Part shown: one piece after another, positions 44,201 to 58,168 of the stretch
Layout: each line of letters opens with the position of its first letter
Numbering within the stretch: position 1 is the stretch's first letter
Assembly (NCBI GenBank): GCA_036346225.1
Contig: JARFIW010000658.1
Location: forward strand, 186,001 to 250,000
Direction: 5' to 3'
From: Platerodrilus igneus
Taxonomy: Eukaryota > Arthropoda > Insecta > Coleoptera > Lycidae
Length of the DNA: 64,000 nucleotides
The notes under the pieces: generated by a model
Seen by the model: the letters and a program-made list of their open reading frames with translations, nothing else
Databases searched by the model: none
What the model was told of the DNA's origin: nothing
Position numbers and translations under genes: made by a program

Positions 44201-44990
44201 ACAACAATTCATTTAGGATTTCGATTGGTTTTCGTCTTGGAACAAATATATGTGTTGAACACAAATGTAGATGCGGATCTCTCGTTTCTAAAAATGGCAT
44301 TCATGGTTTGAGCTGTAAACTTTCCGCAGGCCGTCAATCACGTCATCATTCAGTTAACGATATATTGAAACGTGCACTAGGCCTTGCAAAAACACCAGCA
44401 ATTTTGGAACCCCTAGGCATTGATCGAGACGATGGCAAAAGACCGGATGGAATGACTCTCATTCCATGGGAATGCGGTAAAGCCATAGTATGGGATTTTA
44501 CTTGTGTAGACACACTTGCTTCTTCCCATATAGCAGCCACTTCAAAAACTGCTGGAGCTGCTGCCTTGACAGGCGAACGCTTAAAAAAATTAAAATACAA
44601 AAATCTTCAAAATAACTATATTTTTTGCCCAGTAGCTATTGAAACATTCGGAAATTTTGGACCAAGCGCATCAAATTTTATACATTCTGTGGGAAAAAAA
44701 ATTTCAAAGGAAACAAACGACAACAGAGCTACCTCATTTCTAATACAACGAATTAGTATAGCAATTCAACGAGGAAATGCTGTCTGCTTTTTCGGCACAC
44801 TTCCAAATGATTGTAAACTGGACGAATTACATTACTATCCGAGGTTATCAATTACACGTTCAAAAAATACAAGACAAATTATCAAACAATCAAACAAATC
44901 AACTATCGAAGAATTTAATAACATCACATATATCACGAAACAAGCAAAAGTAAATATAGAAAATGAATCAAGCATTAACAATACAGACGA
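44200..44990 (+). pseudogene. R2-like restriction-like endonuclease domain
   Basis: Near 44245-44300 the sequence gives a Cys-rich knuckle (HKCRCGSL) and then in the open frame from 44308 SCKLSAGRQSRHHSVNDIL. The endonuclease follows: RPDGMTLIPWECGKAIVWDF, with PD and D of the PD-(D/E)xK nuclease fold, then TLASSHIAAT, FCPVAIETFGNFGPSA and RISIAIQRGNA. This nuclease nicks the target DNA to prime reverse transcription. The frame has no stop after the domain and reads straight into Usp7 at 45004. Confidence 0.82.
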
Positions 44991-45003
44991 TAAAAATAAA
45001 CAT

Positions 45004-48152
<3,149 letters not shown>

Positions 48153-48288
48153 GAATGGTTCTAATGCAAGCCAGTGGTGATTGTACATTATTAAAGTTGG
48201 CATCAACCAAAAACCATCATAATTATTGTTTTGATTGTTTTCGCTGTTTCCTAACAATTAGAATGTAATATTGTACTTAATAAGTTAT
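48153..48288 (+). other. Possible Usp7 3' UTR remnant
   Basis: About 110 bases follow the Usp7 stop before Polinton coding sequence on the other strand. No clear poly(A) tract is visible, which is unusual for a LINE-made retrocopy unless it was lost or the RNA was used without one. Confidence 0.4.
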
Positions 48289-48708
48289 CTATCTTATTAA
48301 ATATGATATGATTTTTGAAAAAAGAAACATTGTGGTATTGTTTATGATAGCACCGCTGTCACGAAAGCTGATTACATCCATACGTTTAAGCAAAAATCCT
48401 TGTAACTGTGCAATTACATAACTTTTTTCGTTTATAAGAATTTCAATGTCTTGTAGGTATCCTTTAATATTCTCAATGACTGCTTCCTCATAAGGAAATT
48501 CATAATTATGTTTAATGTTGAAAATAAGGAATGTCTTGCCACCGTCGAGGAATGTACTAGAGTAAAACGTTGCTACTACCGTGTAATGTTGTATATGTAA
48601 CTTGTACTCAATCAAGGTTTCAAAATCTTCATTTTTGTTTTCATATTCCTGTTCACTTATATCTCTTTTACGGTTGTTTAAGTGTCTTCCAAATTTGTCA
48701 ATTGGCAT
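48289..48708 (-). CDS. Polinton-associated conserved protein (short)
   Basis: A 139-residue frame starting MPIDKFGRHLNNRKRD. The rest has beta-strand-like alternation (VVATFYSSTFLDGGKTFLIF, then EILINEKSYVIAQLQGFLLK, RMDVISF), as expected of a virion surface or fibre-type domain. The start codon lies just beyond the stop of the upstream gene at 48710, so the two are likely co-transcribed on the minus strand. Proteins with the MPxDKFGRH start recur in arthropod Polintons; function is unknown. Confidence 0.6.
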   Translation of the reverse strand: MPIDKFGRHLNNRKRDISEQEYENKNEDFETLIEYKLHIQHYTVVATFYSSTFLDGGKTFLIFNIKHNYEFPYEEAVIENIKGYLQDIEILINEKSYVIAQLQGFLLKRMDVISFRDSGAIINNTTMFLFSKIISYLIR

Positions 48709-48709
48709 A

Positions 48710-49729
48710 TCATCTAATCACTTTCGCCTCGCGCAATTCTTCAATGAACAAATTTATTTCGTTGCCGTGACCTGTGTGTCTAGCAGTCTGAGATGAAACT
48801 AAAAACTGTAATCCATCAACAAGTTTATTGGGACCATTCCAATATAAATAATCTATAGCGTTATTTGATACTTCCATTGTCATACCGTCTCCAAGACGCT
48901 TTCTATGGGGTAATGTTCTAGGTCTGCGGGGTGTTTGGGGAAGTATGTTTAATGTAGATATTATATTTTTGTACTTATATGAAGTATTACCCTGAATTTG
49001 TTCTGTTTCAGAATAATATCTTCTATTAGCATTTGTTCTTTTCACAATATCAAGGTACGACTTTAGATCTTGTGGACTGTACCCGACAGGATATTTTTTA
49101 AACAGTAGTTCGTATAATCCAGGAGTACCTTTATATTTCAAATCATTTATTAGAACATTTTCATCATCCAACGCGAAATTCGAATTGCCTATCATAAGAC
49201 CATTTGAATCAGGGTTAAACCTAATACCATATTTATGATCAAATTCGTTCTTAACATCTTTAAACATATTGTAAATATATTCTCGAGGTAGCGGATGTAG
49301 CTGTTTAAGATAATGTGTCATACCAGGTGAATCGGCAAAACTTTGTATATATTCCTGGGCTTCTTCAGCATTTTGATTAACTTCTGCTTCGTATTTATTA
49401 TCAACATCATCATCATCATTATCTTCATCTATGGCATCATTTTTTATATTCGGTATATGCTGAGCAATAACCGGCGAATCAATATAGTCAACGTTCCTTT
49501 CTAGCAATTTAGGTTTAATTTTTTTTACACTGCTATGAGGCAGTTCTTCTTCTTCTTTTCATTTTTCTTTCTTTACCACACTTTCCCCATCCAGTATATT
49601 AGCAATAGTTTTTAATCGCGATGTTCTGGGTAAGATTGATTCCACTATCTTTTAACTGGCGCAATTTGTTTTTACAATGTTTCTTTTTTTAATTAAAATT
49701 CTTTTAAGTTTTATCGCCTCATTGTTCAT
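48710..49729 (-). pseudogene. Polinton-associated conserved protein, two stops
   Basis: The open part 48710-49507 is 265 residues. The same frame extends upstream to ATG 49729 with in-frame TAA near 49650 and TGA near 49558. An acidic stretch (DAIDEDNDDDDVDNK) precedes DSPGMTHYLKQLHPLPREYI, then GTPGLYELLFKKYPVGY, LKSYLDIVKRTNANRRYY, and the C-terminal block YLYWNGPNKLVDGLQFLVSS and GNEINLFIEELREAKVI. The relative at 7603-8433 shares the GLY and NEI blocks. It is widespread in arthropod Polintons; a role in virion assembly is inferred from gene context only. Confidence 0.65.
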
Positions 49730-49794
49730 TGCGCAAAAAGTTTATTGTAATAAAAAAATTCTTTGATACTAACAATACTTGTGTCTCTCAAGGT

Positions 49795-50477
49795 TTAAAT
49801 ATGTATGAAGTGATCAAAACCTATTCGGTACCTTCCTTGACCTGGATCACTATCCTTGTCTACAACTAAGAAACCGTATTTGTCTTGCCAACAAGCAGCA
49901 CATATTTCACGGAATTTATCATACTTCATGTCAGTATTGACGTGATCGTCATATATGTGTTTTAAGTTTAAATCATCTTGTTTAAATAAAACTAAAAGAT
50001 TAGCATTATCACGTAGTAAGTGTTTAGATATACGAGTATAACTTTGACAAAGGTAAAAACTGTCTACTTGTTTATGACGCCCCATACTAAAGTATTCCCT
50101 AATGATACCTTGTTTGTCGCAAGCTACATCATCAAAAACAAATATAGAATTATTTCGAGCATCAGATGGTGATATAATATTATCAGAACTGGGAAATGTA
50201 TAATATTTGATCCCTTTTATTGGTCGCAGTAGACTTTCAAGGTATTGATACTTTGGTTGATAAAGTGATTTAGAATAAACATATACGTTTTCAATCTTTA
50301 AACCATTAGAATGTTCTAACAACCTAATCATAACGTTGGTTTTATCGCAATTTGATAGACCAACAACTAGACATCGAATAGATGAAGGCAGAAAAACGCT
50401 GTTTTTTTAGCTAAGGATTGCACCTCAATGTCATTATTGTTTATTGTTAAAGATGTTGATTGTTTCACAACACGCAT
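49795..50477 (-). pseudogene. Packaging ATPase (FtsK/HerA/A32-like), one frameshift
   Basis: The open part 49795-50331 carries Walker B (SIFVFDDVACDKQG, about 50165-50125) and conserved downstream blocks (SFYLCQSYTRISKHLLRDNA, LVLFKQDDLNLKHIYDDHV). Upstream, in the same frame, a Walker A region at about 50335-50375 reads GLSNCDKTN: the glycine expected before Lys-Thr is Asp. A T run at 50402-50408 marks a frameshift separating this from the start at ATG 50477 (MRVVKQSTSLTINNN). The family drives genome packaging into capsids in Polintons and related viruses. The Walker A change would impair ATP binding. Confidence 0.82.
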
Positions 50478-50606
50478 GTTTGCAAGTACTAAATTCGATT
50501 GTAAACAAGTGGAATTATATATAAGTAACGGCGAGTATATAAAGAATCATTAATTCACAATATTTTATTTATATACTGCACAGCTTGAGAGGACAGTTGT
50601 CCGCTA
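50478..50606. promoter_or_regulatory. Divergent promoter region between ATPase and protease genes
   Basis: 129 bases separate the minus-strand ATPase start and the plus-strand PLA2/protease start. Two TATA-like motifs are present: TATATATAAG at 50516-50525 and TATATAAAG at 50536-50544. Read in reverse, the first could also serve the minus-strand gene. Confidence 0.5.
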
Positions 50607-51803
50607 ATGATTACCTATAATCATTCTAAAACTACTGGGAACGGACTGTTAAATACTGTTATTAACAATTTACCATTTGAAGCGCATATTCCGGGTTACA
50701 AATTTTGCGGTCCGGGTACAAAACTAATCAAACGGTTAGCTCGGGGAGACAAAGGAATAAACAAGTTAGACGAGGCTTGTAAGGAGCACGATATTGCATA
50801 CTCCAAAGAAATGGATCTATCTAAACGCCAACAAGCAGATTTGAAGTTAGCTCAATTAGCTACAGAAAGACTAAATTCTGGTGACTCATCTTTAGGTGAA
50901 AAAGCAGCAGCATTTGGAGTAGCTACCGCAATGAAAGCTAAAGTAAAACTTGGTATGGGTGCCTGTGCATTACTGAGAACAAAAAATATCAATAAAATAA
51001 GAAAACTGATACAGAAACGTAAAATAAGAAGTACGCTAGGTATTAAAAGTATTATCAAACAAGCATGTACAGCTTTAAAAAGGGCTAAAGGATCTCATAT
51101 TATGGATGCAATCAACATAGCAATTAAAGCCGCCAATACAGCAAAACAAAACAAGCATATTAAATCAGCTCGTATTATATCAATTCCTAAAACAGGGGTT
51201 TTTCTACCACTAATACCAATTTTTGCAGGCCTAAGCGCCCTTGGTACTCTTACTGGAGGTGCAGCTGCTGTTGCAAAAGCAGTTTCAGATACTAAAATAG
51301 CTAAGGAACAACTAGCGGAAAAACAACGTCATAACAAGGCAATGGAGGGCATTGCAGTCGGAAACGGCATGTACATCAAACCTTATAAAAAAAGTTTTGG
51401 TCTTTTTAGCCCCTGCAAAACCTCAAAGGTACGCAACTTGATTTTACCAAATCGAGCACTAAGCAATGTAGAATTAATAGAGTTTGTTAAGCAATTAGAA
51501 GTACCATATTTCCGTGGAGTGTTCATGAGAAACGATCTTCCCAAGAAAGTTAATTTAAAAGAATGTGGTATAATTAATTTAGATGGAATAGAAGGTTTAG
51601 GCACGCATTGGACCTCTTATAAAAAGTACGGTAGTAGCGCTATTTACTATGACAGCTACGGAAACCTGCGACCGCCAACAGAATTGATAAGTTATTTGAA
51701 TAGCGGGGGTAAATGTAAAATTCTTTATAACTTTAACCAAGAACAATCGTACGGTACTGTGTTTTACAGACATTTATGCTTACAATTTCTAAGCAGTACA
51801 TAG
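50607..51803 (+). CDS. Phospholipase A2 / adenovirus-type protease fusion (Polinton)
   Basis: An intact 398-residue frame. Residues 31-38 hold the calcium loop (GYKFCGPGT), and 58-66 the catalytic CKEHDIAYS with His61 and Asp62, as in the PLA2 domain of parvovirus VP1, which acts on host membranes during entry. Residues 195-245 contain a hydrophobic Gly/Ala-rich segment (FLPLIPIFAGLSALGTLTGG). Residues 285-398 resemble the adenovirus maturation protease: His334 in GTHW, Asp349 in YYDSYG, PPTELISYL and a final HLCLQFL. The position where the nucleophilic Cys of the family lies (387) is Tyr and the next Gly is Arg, so the protease is probably inactive. The frame starts at the first ATG after the TATA motifs. 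Confidence 0.88.
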   Translation: MITYNHSKTTGNGLLNTVINNLPFEAHIPGYKFCGPGTKLIKRLARGDKGINKLDEACKEHDIAYSKEMDLSKRQQADLKLAQLATERLNSGDSSLGEKAAAFGVATAMKAKVKLGMGACALLRTKNINKIRKLIQKRKIRSTLGIKSIIKQACTALKRAKGSHIMDAINIAIKAANTAKQNKHIKSARIISIPKTGVFLPLIPIFAGLSALGTLTGGAAAVAKAVSDTKIAKEQLAEKQRHNKAMEGIAVGNGMYIKPYKKSFGLFSPCKTSKVRNLILPNRALSNVELIEFVKQLEVPYFRGVFMRNDLPKKVNLKECGIINLDGIEGLGTHWTSYKKYGSSAIYYDSYGNLRPPTELISYLNSGGKCKILYNFNQEQSYGTVFYRHLCLQFLSST

Positions 51804-51822
51804 AACTGCGTATGAAGTTGTC

Positions 51823-52557
51823 ATGTCGTACACTTTTACTCTAACGGGAAACACTTCAGTTTTAACAAGCAACTTTAATCCGCCTATAAACTTGGATAAT
51901 GATTCGGAGTACGTATTAGGATTAACAAATTTTGAGTCTTATAACACAATTCCAAACATTGAAAAAGGAATAAATAATAAATTTTATTATGGATCTAACA
52001 AAGAATTCATAGAAATACCTGAAGGTGCTTATGAGATTAGAGAAATTAATAAATATCTTCAAAAACCTTTAAACGATAAAAGATGGCGTGGTTGTATGGA
52101 ACAATCACGAAGCGCTAGAAAGACGCTAGTGTATATAGAAATTACAGCTGACAATAATACACTTAAATGTAGTATTAAATGTAGTGAAGATGTGGATTTT
52201 ACCAAAAAGGATTCAATTGGTTCTCTACTCCGAAAATTGCTAGCATATGCCACGCATCAAGCAGACTACGCGATTAACATTTGTAAAGTGAATGCAGTTT
52301 TAATCGATTGTAATATTGCAAGTGGATCCTATTTAAATAGTAAACCAGCCCATGTAATACATGAATTTTTTCCTCAAGTACCTGCAGGTTTTAAAATTGT
52401 CGAGTGCCCACGTACGGTTATATATCTACCAATTAGGTCACGTATAATAAATGAAATAATAGTGTTAGATCAAGATGGAAATTTAGTTAATTTCAGAGGA
52501 GAACTGCTAACTGTAAGGTTGCATTTAAAAAAAATCTGCAATAGCCATGGGTATTAA
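51823..52557 (+). CDS. Conserved Polinton virion-type protein
   Basis: An intact 244-residue frame starting MSYTFTLTGNTSVLTSNFN, then YVLGLTNFESYNTIPNIEK, IPEGAYEIREINKYL, SIGSLLRKLLAYATHQADY, NVNAVLIDCNIASGSYLN-type sequence, HVIHEFFPQVPAGFKIVE and NFRGELLTVRLHLKK. The family recurs next to the PLA2/protease gene in arthropod Polintons and is rich in predicted beta strands, which fits a capsid-associated protein. I cannot assign it to major or minor capsid with confidence. It starts 20 bases after the protease gene and could share its transcript. No break is seen, although the middle (KPLNDKRWRGCMEQSRSARK) looks shorter than I would expect. Confidence 0.7.
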   Translation: MSYTFTLTGNTSVLTSNFNPPINLDNDSEYVLGLTNFESYNTIPNIEKGINNKFYYGSNKEFIEIPEGAYEIREINKYLQKPLNDKRWRGCMEQSRSARKTLVYIEITADNNTLKCSIKCSEDVDFTKKDSIGSLLRKLLAYATHQADYAINICKVNAVLIDCNIASGSYLNSKPAHVIHEFFPQVPAGFKIVECPRTVIYLPIRSRIINEIIVLDQDGNLVNFRGELLTVRLHLKKICNSHGY

Positions 52558-52648
52558 GTATAATGCACGCAACATGTCAAGAATTGCTATAAATGCTGGA
52601 AATTTCAAAGCAATTGACACTCGATTGATTGTTTCAAAACCGTTAACA
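52547..52648 (+). pseudogene. Start of another Polinton gene, cut by a SINE
   Basis: An ATG at 52547 overlapping the previous stop opens MGIKYNARNMSRIAINAGNF, KAIDTRLIVSKPLT. The SINE at 52649 interrupts it. After the SINE, from the duplicated target, the frame gives KTVNNTKPAVSTIV and ends near 52989. The overlap with the upstream gene suggests a real Polinton gene start; the rest of the gene is missing. Confidence 0.45.
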
Positions 52649-52946
52649 TTACATTTGATTTTTCCAATGCTCCACCCGAAGGTACTACATTGGCAAGGAA
52701 GCGAGTTTTTTTTACCTGGAAAATTTGGAATTTTGCCGAACCCTTGCTGTTCCAAGCAAGGTAGGGATCTTTAACGTGCGTGACAACACTCACACACGGG
52801 ACCTCCATTTTACCTCTCATCCGAACGAGGGTGTATTTTTGTGAAAAATGCTCGCTTAACATTTTTCAAGCGGACCGTGTCGGGATTCGAACCCGGGACC
52901 TTGGGCGTAGTAGTCACACACATACCACTACGCCACGGAGCCGCCT
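52649..52946 (-). mobile_element. tRNA-derived SINE, copy E
   Basis: Full-length minus-strand copy with the tRNA-like head at 52870-52946 (B box GGATTCGAACC in reverse, A box CCACTACGCCA in reverse). It is flanked by TCAAAACCGTTAACA (52634-52648) and TCAAGACCGTTAACA (52947-52961), a 15-bp target duplication with one mismatch. It inserted in a Polinton reading frame. Confidence 0.92.
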
Positions 52947-53089
52947 TCAAGACCGTTAACAACACAAAACCGGCAGTTTCTACAATCGTTAGGATTGCAT
53001 TTATCTGATTAAAAAGTAGAATGAATAGTGAAATACTCAACGTGCGAGAAAAGTTTACTTCGACAATGCAATTGTTAATATTGAAAAAC

Positions 53090-55440
53090 ATACTCATCAG
53101 CCTAGAAACATAGAAGAGGTGATGTAATGGATACTTCGTTAACACCAACCAAAGAGGAAGGGACCCAGATGCTGGGCGTGGCGAGTTTGGGCATATGCAG
53201 TCCAAATGCAAAAGAAGCGGAGAAGCCGGAAGACTAAAGGGGATTAACAGGATGGGACAAAAGTTGACTTTTACAGACTCTGCCCCGGACACCACCATCC
53301 GCATCGCACGATCTCAGCATGCAAACAGCATCTACATATATGAACAGTTTAACAGCAAGACTGTGAAATTCTTGGTTGATACTGGAGTCACTTGGATAAT
53401 TGCTAATCCGGATGTAGTGCACGACCGTGGTAAAGTGTCACCAACCATGGTGGGTGCGTCTTTAAACCGTGGCTGCTGAGAAAATTCAAACACACTGAAT
53501 GCTAGATGTAATAATCGGATTTGGACGCAAGATATTTGACAATCAGGTAGTAATGGCAAACATCATTGAAGTTATCTTGAGACTGGATATCTTGAACAAG
53601 AATGAACTCCATATAGATATGAAAAATGATGTCTTGATAGTAGGGAACGAGGACTTGATGTTTTGCAAAACAGATGATGTGTATGTGCGAGTGAATCTGA
53701 CGAACGACGTTATTCTATTTGGAGGAACAGATAGTAGTGAGGGGACGCTTGGATGATGCTCTTCGTAAGAGCTTTGTGCGCGTAATTGCCCTAGGTCGTG
53801 GTGAAAATTCATCTTGGATATGGACGCAAACAATGTTACCATGGGAGGTGTATTATCCCACATATAAGACGGACAAAAGAGTCTTTGATTACTTTAGCAA
53901 GATGCTCTCGAAACGCGAACGGATTTGTTGCGTTACAAGAAGGGGACTGATGGCTTTGATGAAATCCGTACAACAGTTGTATAGTAACTTTACGAGAGAA
54001 AATTGCACCTGAAACCAACCACACTGCTACTACAAGTTAAATGCCGCGAAGGTCAAATCTCCAGATGGAGAGAAGGGCTGTAGAAGTATGACTTCAGTAC
54101 GCAACATCGTGCTGGTACAAGTCATCGTAACGTGGATGCGCTTTCGAAACAATCTTGCTCACAGCTAGAAACGAAGTGTGAATTACTTGGTCAGACTACC
54201 GTGATCAATGGCGATTGGCAGCATTTACAGTAGCCAACCGAACAACAGGATGACAGAGACGTAAGTGTTTTATTCTGAGTAGGAAGTACAGAGAAGAACT
54301 CATATTTTGTCCAAATATTAGTCCATTCAGTAGTACTGTACGCAATTGGATTCCTTAACAGTAAAGAATGGGATCTTGGTACCATAATCGGAGAATGGAG
54401 ATGGATCTGTGAGTACATTTCAGGTGGTAGTGACTGGAAGCCGAGTGTCGAAGGTTTTACGACATCTACATAATGTAACTTCGTAAGAACAATTTGACGT
54501 TAAGAAAACTCTAGAGAAACTCCAAAGAAGGTTTTTCCGAATAGACTGCAAGGACGATGTGAAAGAGCGGTGCCGCAAATACCAGCTGTGTGCACCATTA
54601 GGACACCATAAGACCCCAATGAGACAATACAACGTGAGAAGCCCTTTTAAGAGTGTTAATCGATATTGCCGGTCCATTCATTGAAACCAACATCTTAGTA
54701 GTCGTGGACTATTTTACAAAGTGGACCGAAGCATATGTCATACAAAACTGAGAAGCTGCATCTGTCGCTGACTTGCTGGTGAATCAATTGTTCTGTTATT
54801 TTGGAGTTCCAGTTGCTCGCCGATCATGCAGATATTTTGAGTTCGCGTAATACCAAGAAGTTTACCGATTACTGAGGATGAGAAAGACCCGAACAACACA
54901 ATGGCACCTACAATTAAATGATTAGTAAATCGTATGCACTGCACCTTGTGCAAAAACCTTTCCAAGGTTGTCTTCCAACAACAGAAAAACTGAGACCAAT
55001 AATTACACCTATTTTTTTGAGCTTTCGGTCTTCAGGTCATGAGAGCACTGAACAGACACCTGCATGTGATATGCTAGGATGCCGTCATGTGAGCTAGAGT
55101 TTGAAAATAAGCCCTGAGATGATATCGTTGGAGAGATCTACGTAGAGAAGCTTCAGCGTACGATGCACGACATCCATGGTGACGTAAGGAACAATATCCA
55201 GACCACAAGCAATGGGATGAAGGCCAGATATGGCATATAAGTACAGGATTCTCGTTTTCAAGAGGACAACCGCGTCTGGTTATACAGTCCCAGGCGTAGG
55301 CGCAGACTATCGCCAAAGTTACCAAGACATTCGTCCGTACGTAGTTGTAAAAAGATTCGACGATGTGATGTACCGAATTCGTAAGCTCCCAAAAGAAGAA
55401 CAATAGTGGTGCATGTTAGTCGTTCAGCTCCCTATGATAG
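53090..55440 (+). mobile_element. Decayed Ty3/gypsy (mdg/412-like) retrotransposon
   Basis: In order: gag zinc-knuckle remnant (EFGHMQSKCKRSG, 53180-53215), retropepsin (KTVKFLVDTGVTWIIANPDV, 53356-53415; then ILRLDILNKNELHIDMKNDV near 53570-53630), RNase H pieces (CVTRRGLMALMKSVQQLYSN, 53928-53990; STQHRAGTSHRNVDALSKQ, about 54093-54155), integrase (IDIAGPFIETNILVVVDYFT, 54660-54715, with the first catalytic D) and C-terminal DNRVWLYSPRRRR (55266-55305). Reverse transcriptase is largely missing between 53750 and 53930. Frameshifts and stops occur every 50-100 bases. No LTRs were found. Confidence 0.75.
53195..53479 (+). pseudogene. Gypsy retropepsin fragment
   Basis: A 94-residue frame with the aspartic protease motif LVDTGVTW (catalytic Asp in DTG) and the flap-side PTMVGASL. 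The upstream part is the basic linker after the gag zinc knuckle. It lacks the rest of the polyprotein in frame, ending at TGA 53477. Confidence 0.7.
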
Positions 55441-55571
55441 TAATGATGCCGGTAATGCCAAACATTCGACACGCAGTGAGACGAACAAACAGTTACGCTC
55501 GTGAGGACGAACGAAAGTCTTGACCAAGCTATGATTGGTTCATGTCTCTGTGCAGCGGCACAGGTAAAGCT

Positions 55572-55855
55572 GGCGGCTTCATGGCTTAGTTGGTTCACAC
55601 GTGACTATTAAGTACAAAGTTCAAGGTTCGATTCCCGATACGGACCGCTTGGAAAATGTTAGGCCAGCATTTTTCGCAAAAAAGCATCCTCGTTTGAATG
55701 AAAGGTAAAATGTAGGTCCGTGTGTAAGTGCTGTTACACGCGTTAAATATAACTACCTTGCTTGGAACAGCAAGAGGTCAGCAAAATTCAAAATCACTAA
55801 GTAAAAGGAACTCGTTTTGGCCAATGTTTTACCTTTGGGTAGAACATTGAAACAT
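55572..55855 (+). mobile_element. tRNA-derived SINE, copy F (old)
   Basis: It aligns with copy C from the tRNA-like head (GGCGGCTTCATGGCTTAGTT, B box GGTTCGATTCC) to the tail TAGAACATTGAAACATC, with many more differences than the other copies. It is therefore the oldest of the six. ATTGTACGCTCA occurs twice just after it. Confidence 0.8.
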
Positions 55856-55899
55856 CGATTGTACGCTCAATTGTACGCTCAAAGCAAGGTTTGGGGTAA

Positions 55900-56360
55900 C
55901 AGAAGAGATTCAAAGTGATCTATTCGATGTGCCATAGGAATATTCCTTAGTACATTGCGTAGCAGCAATCTTGATGTTCCGAGTACTTACTCTGACGTTT
56001 AGAAATAAGTTGGTGGTCTGGATGAACTTCGACGACAATAACCAGAGGTGGGAAAGACCATACAGCTAAAGGACCGACATCGTGGCATTTACTACTTGGT
56101 GAATAAGCAACAGTTTTCTGATAAACAGAATTACCAAGATCTGTGGAAGGCTTTAGTGGACTTCAAAGGTCAGATAATCAAATTCAAAGACAAGAAGTTG
56201 GCTATACTCAAGATATATTGTGGACTCGATGGGTTGTACTGGAGAGTGGTAAAAAGTATACTAGAGGTGCTGTTCTAGAAAACCGATTTGATCTTGGTGT
56301 GTGGTTGCATTCCAAGCGGTACGGTTCCTGCTATGAAGGGTGTTGATTGCTAATTCTATC
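55900..56360 (+). pseudogene. Gypsy integrase N-terminal scrap
   Basis: Frame 56048-56346 pieces such as KDYTQDILWTRW-like sequence and ESGKKYTRGAVLENRFDL, VWLHSKRYGSCYEG resemble the region before and within the HHCC zinc domain of gypsy integrases. The zinc ligands are not clearly preserved. It may belong to the same element as 53090-55440, displaced, or to another copy. Confidence 0.4.
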
Positions 56361-58168
56361 AACATGAAAAGTGCAGAAACGGTTTCGACTGTCCTTACCG
56401 CTAGAGGGGCTTTCAACGTACACATCATCGTTAAGTGGGGGGGGGTAGTTTCGCCATTTAGTCTACCTTTGATTTGAATAATTACTTCCTGTATGTTTGT
56501 TATGGTATTACTCCGCAAGTAGAAAGACGTTTTTGAAAAAGAGTTCCTCATCCATAAATTTTGCTATCAAAATAATCAATTGCAAGACCTTTATATAAAA
56601 GGTTATCTACGAGTAAATGCGATTTCATGTTTAACTTAGCATCGTGATGAAATACTCTAATGTTATGGTAGAAAAGCGCATTGAATTGCATGTATTGACT
56701 TTTAATATTTTCATTTAATAACAAACTTTGACAAAAGCGTGTATATGATATTCAAGAAGAAAGTTCCTTGAACGTATTCTAGAGGAATCCAACAAAGATA
56801 AATGAATGTTCAAATTAGAAGCTAAAATTATAACATAAAACAATTAGCGAAAGCCATAAATCTTAAAAGTCATAAAAATGAGACGAATTACAGCACTAAA
56901 TCTTAAAGATAATATAACGTATAGATAAAAGAAATTAATTAGTAACCTCAGGTCGAAAATGCCACATTCTCAGAAGGTTGCATCATTCAAGATGATTTTA
57001 AGTTCTACGTAGAGCACGGACCCTCTAATTTTCAACGAATGGAAATGTAAGAGTAATACCCAAACTTAACGCGATTATTCTAGATGTGTGAATTTGCACG
57101 GCTGGATCCTATATAACTAATTTAATAGAAGATAAATTAGGCAGTTAGTGGTCAGTTGTTTAATACTTACTTTAAACGTCACGATGCCAGTCTAATATCA
57201 AGTGATAAAATATTTTAGTAAATAGACAAGTTTAATTGACAACATTAAAGGTTTATTGCTACTCAGAGAAAGATAGATAATTAAAGTGGTTTTAAAAATG
57301 AAAAATTATTATTGTTCAATTATTTATTGCGGCAAGACAAAGTTTTAATTTGAAAGAAGGCATATATAAAACTGGAATGGGATTTAATGATAAATATTAA
57401 ACGATATGACCATTTTGGTATATTTAGTAGAAATGCAATTTTGATGTTTAATAGTATTTAATGAAGAAATTTCAACGATTTGAAAAAGGACGATCGGCAT
57501 AATTTTTGTGGTAAAATATAAACCACATTGTTTTAAAGTTTTAAAGAGGATATTTGTAGTAGTAACTAATCAGAGACGTCTAAATTCGATTTTAAGAGTA
57601 GGTTGTTAAAATTATCCGATTTATTTTATAAAATTTTGTACATAATAAGGTTTAAATAAGGAATGACTTGTGAATGGAAACCTTAATTAGAACAGAGATT
57701 TTGGACTCAGTTTTAGTGTAAGCGAGTGATTATCCAGCAGCTATAATTTCTTTTTGATGTTCGATTTAAGATTTTGTTCGTAAGGCAAAAATGTTGTGTG
57801 GTGGTTTTGAGCACTATTTTTAAAGTTTGCCCTGAAAGAAAATTGATTTTACTAGATGTAAGATATTGTTTGTTAGTAAAAAAGCTGTTGTGAATGTAGT
57901 AAGGCAGCAGAAATACCTCATGTAAAATATTCCTTATTGTAGAAGTACTTTCTTCAACTTTTTCATCAACTGTCTACTAGTAGGTCAGGGTTGGGTTTAT
58001 ATTGTATGGGGCCCTGGGTTGAAATCGGGTTATGGAGCTCTTGCTAGGCGATAACAAGAGTGTATTTTAAGAAAAATATGATATTGAAAAGTTATTACAT
58101 ATTATAATTATACCAAGAAAATGCAATATACAACGTAATAAATTCCAACGCCTAAGTTTTCCATTTCT
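56360..58168. other. AT-rich intergenic stretch
   Basis: No supported gene. A G9 run at about 56438 and many A/T runs are present; nothing recognisable. Confidence 0.5.

Larger units (their letters stand above)
41760..45003 (+). mobile_element. R2-like non-LTR retrotransposon with restriction-like endonuclease
   Basis: An N-terminal C2H2 zinc finger, reverse transcriptase and C-terminal zinc knuckle plus restriction-like endonuclease lie in that order on the + strand. This is the architecture of the R2/NeSL/Utopia-type LINE group, which is distinct from the APE-endonuclease LINEs at 0.6-7.6 kb. It interrupts the Polinton. Its 3' end runs into the Usp7 retrocopy without a stop codon. At least six frameshifts make it inactive. 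Confidence 0.8.

Noticed and set aside
44346..44600. Minus-strand frame inside the endonuclease domain
   Set aside because: Shadow of the conserved + strand coding sequence.
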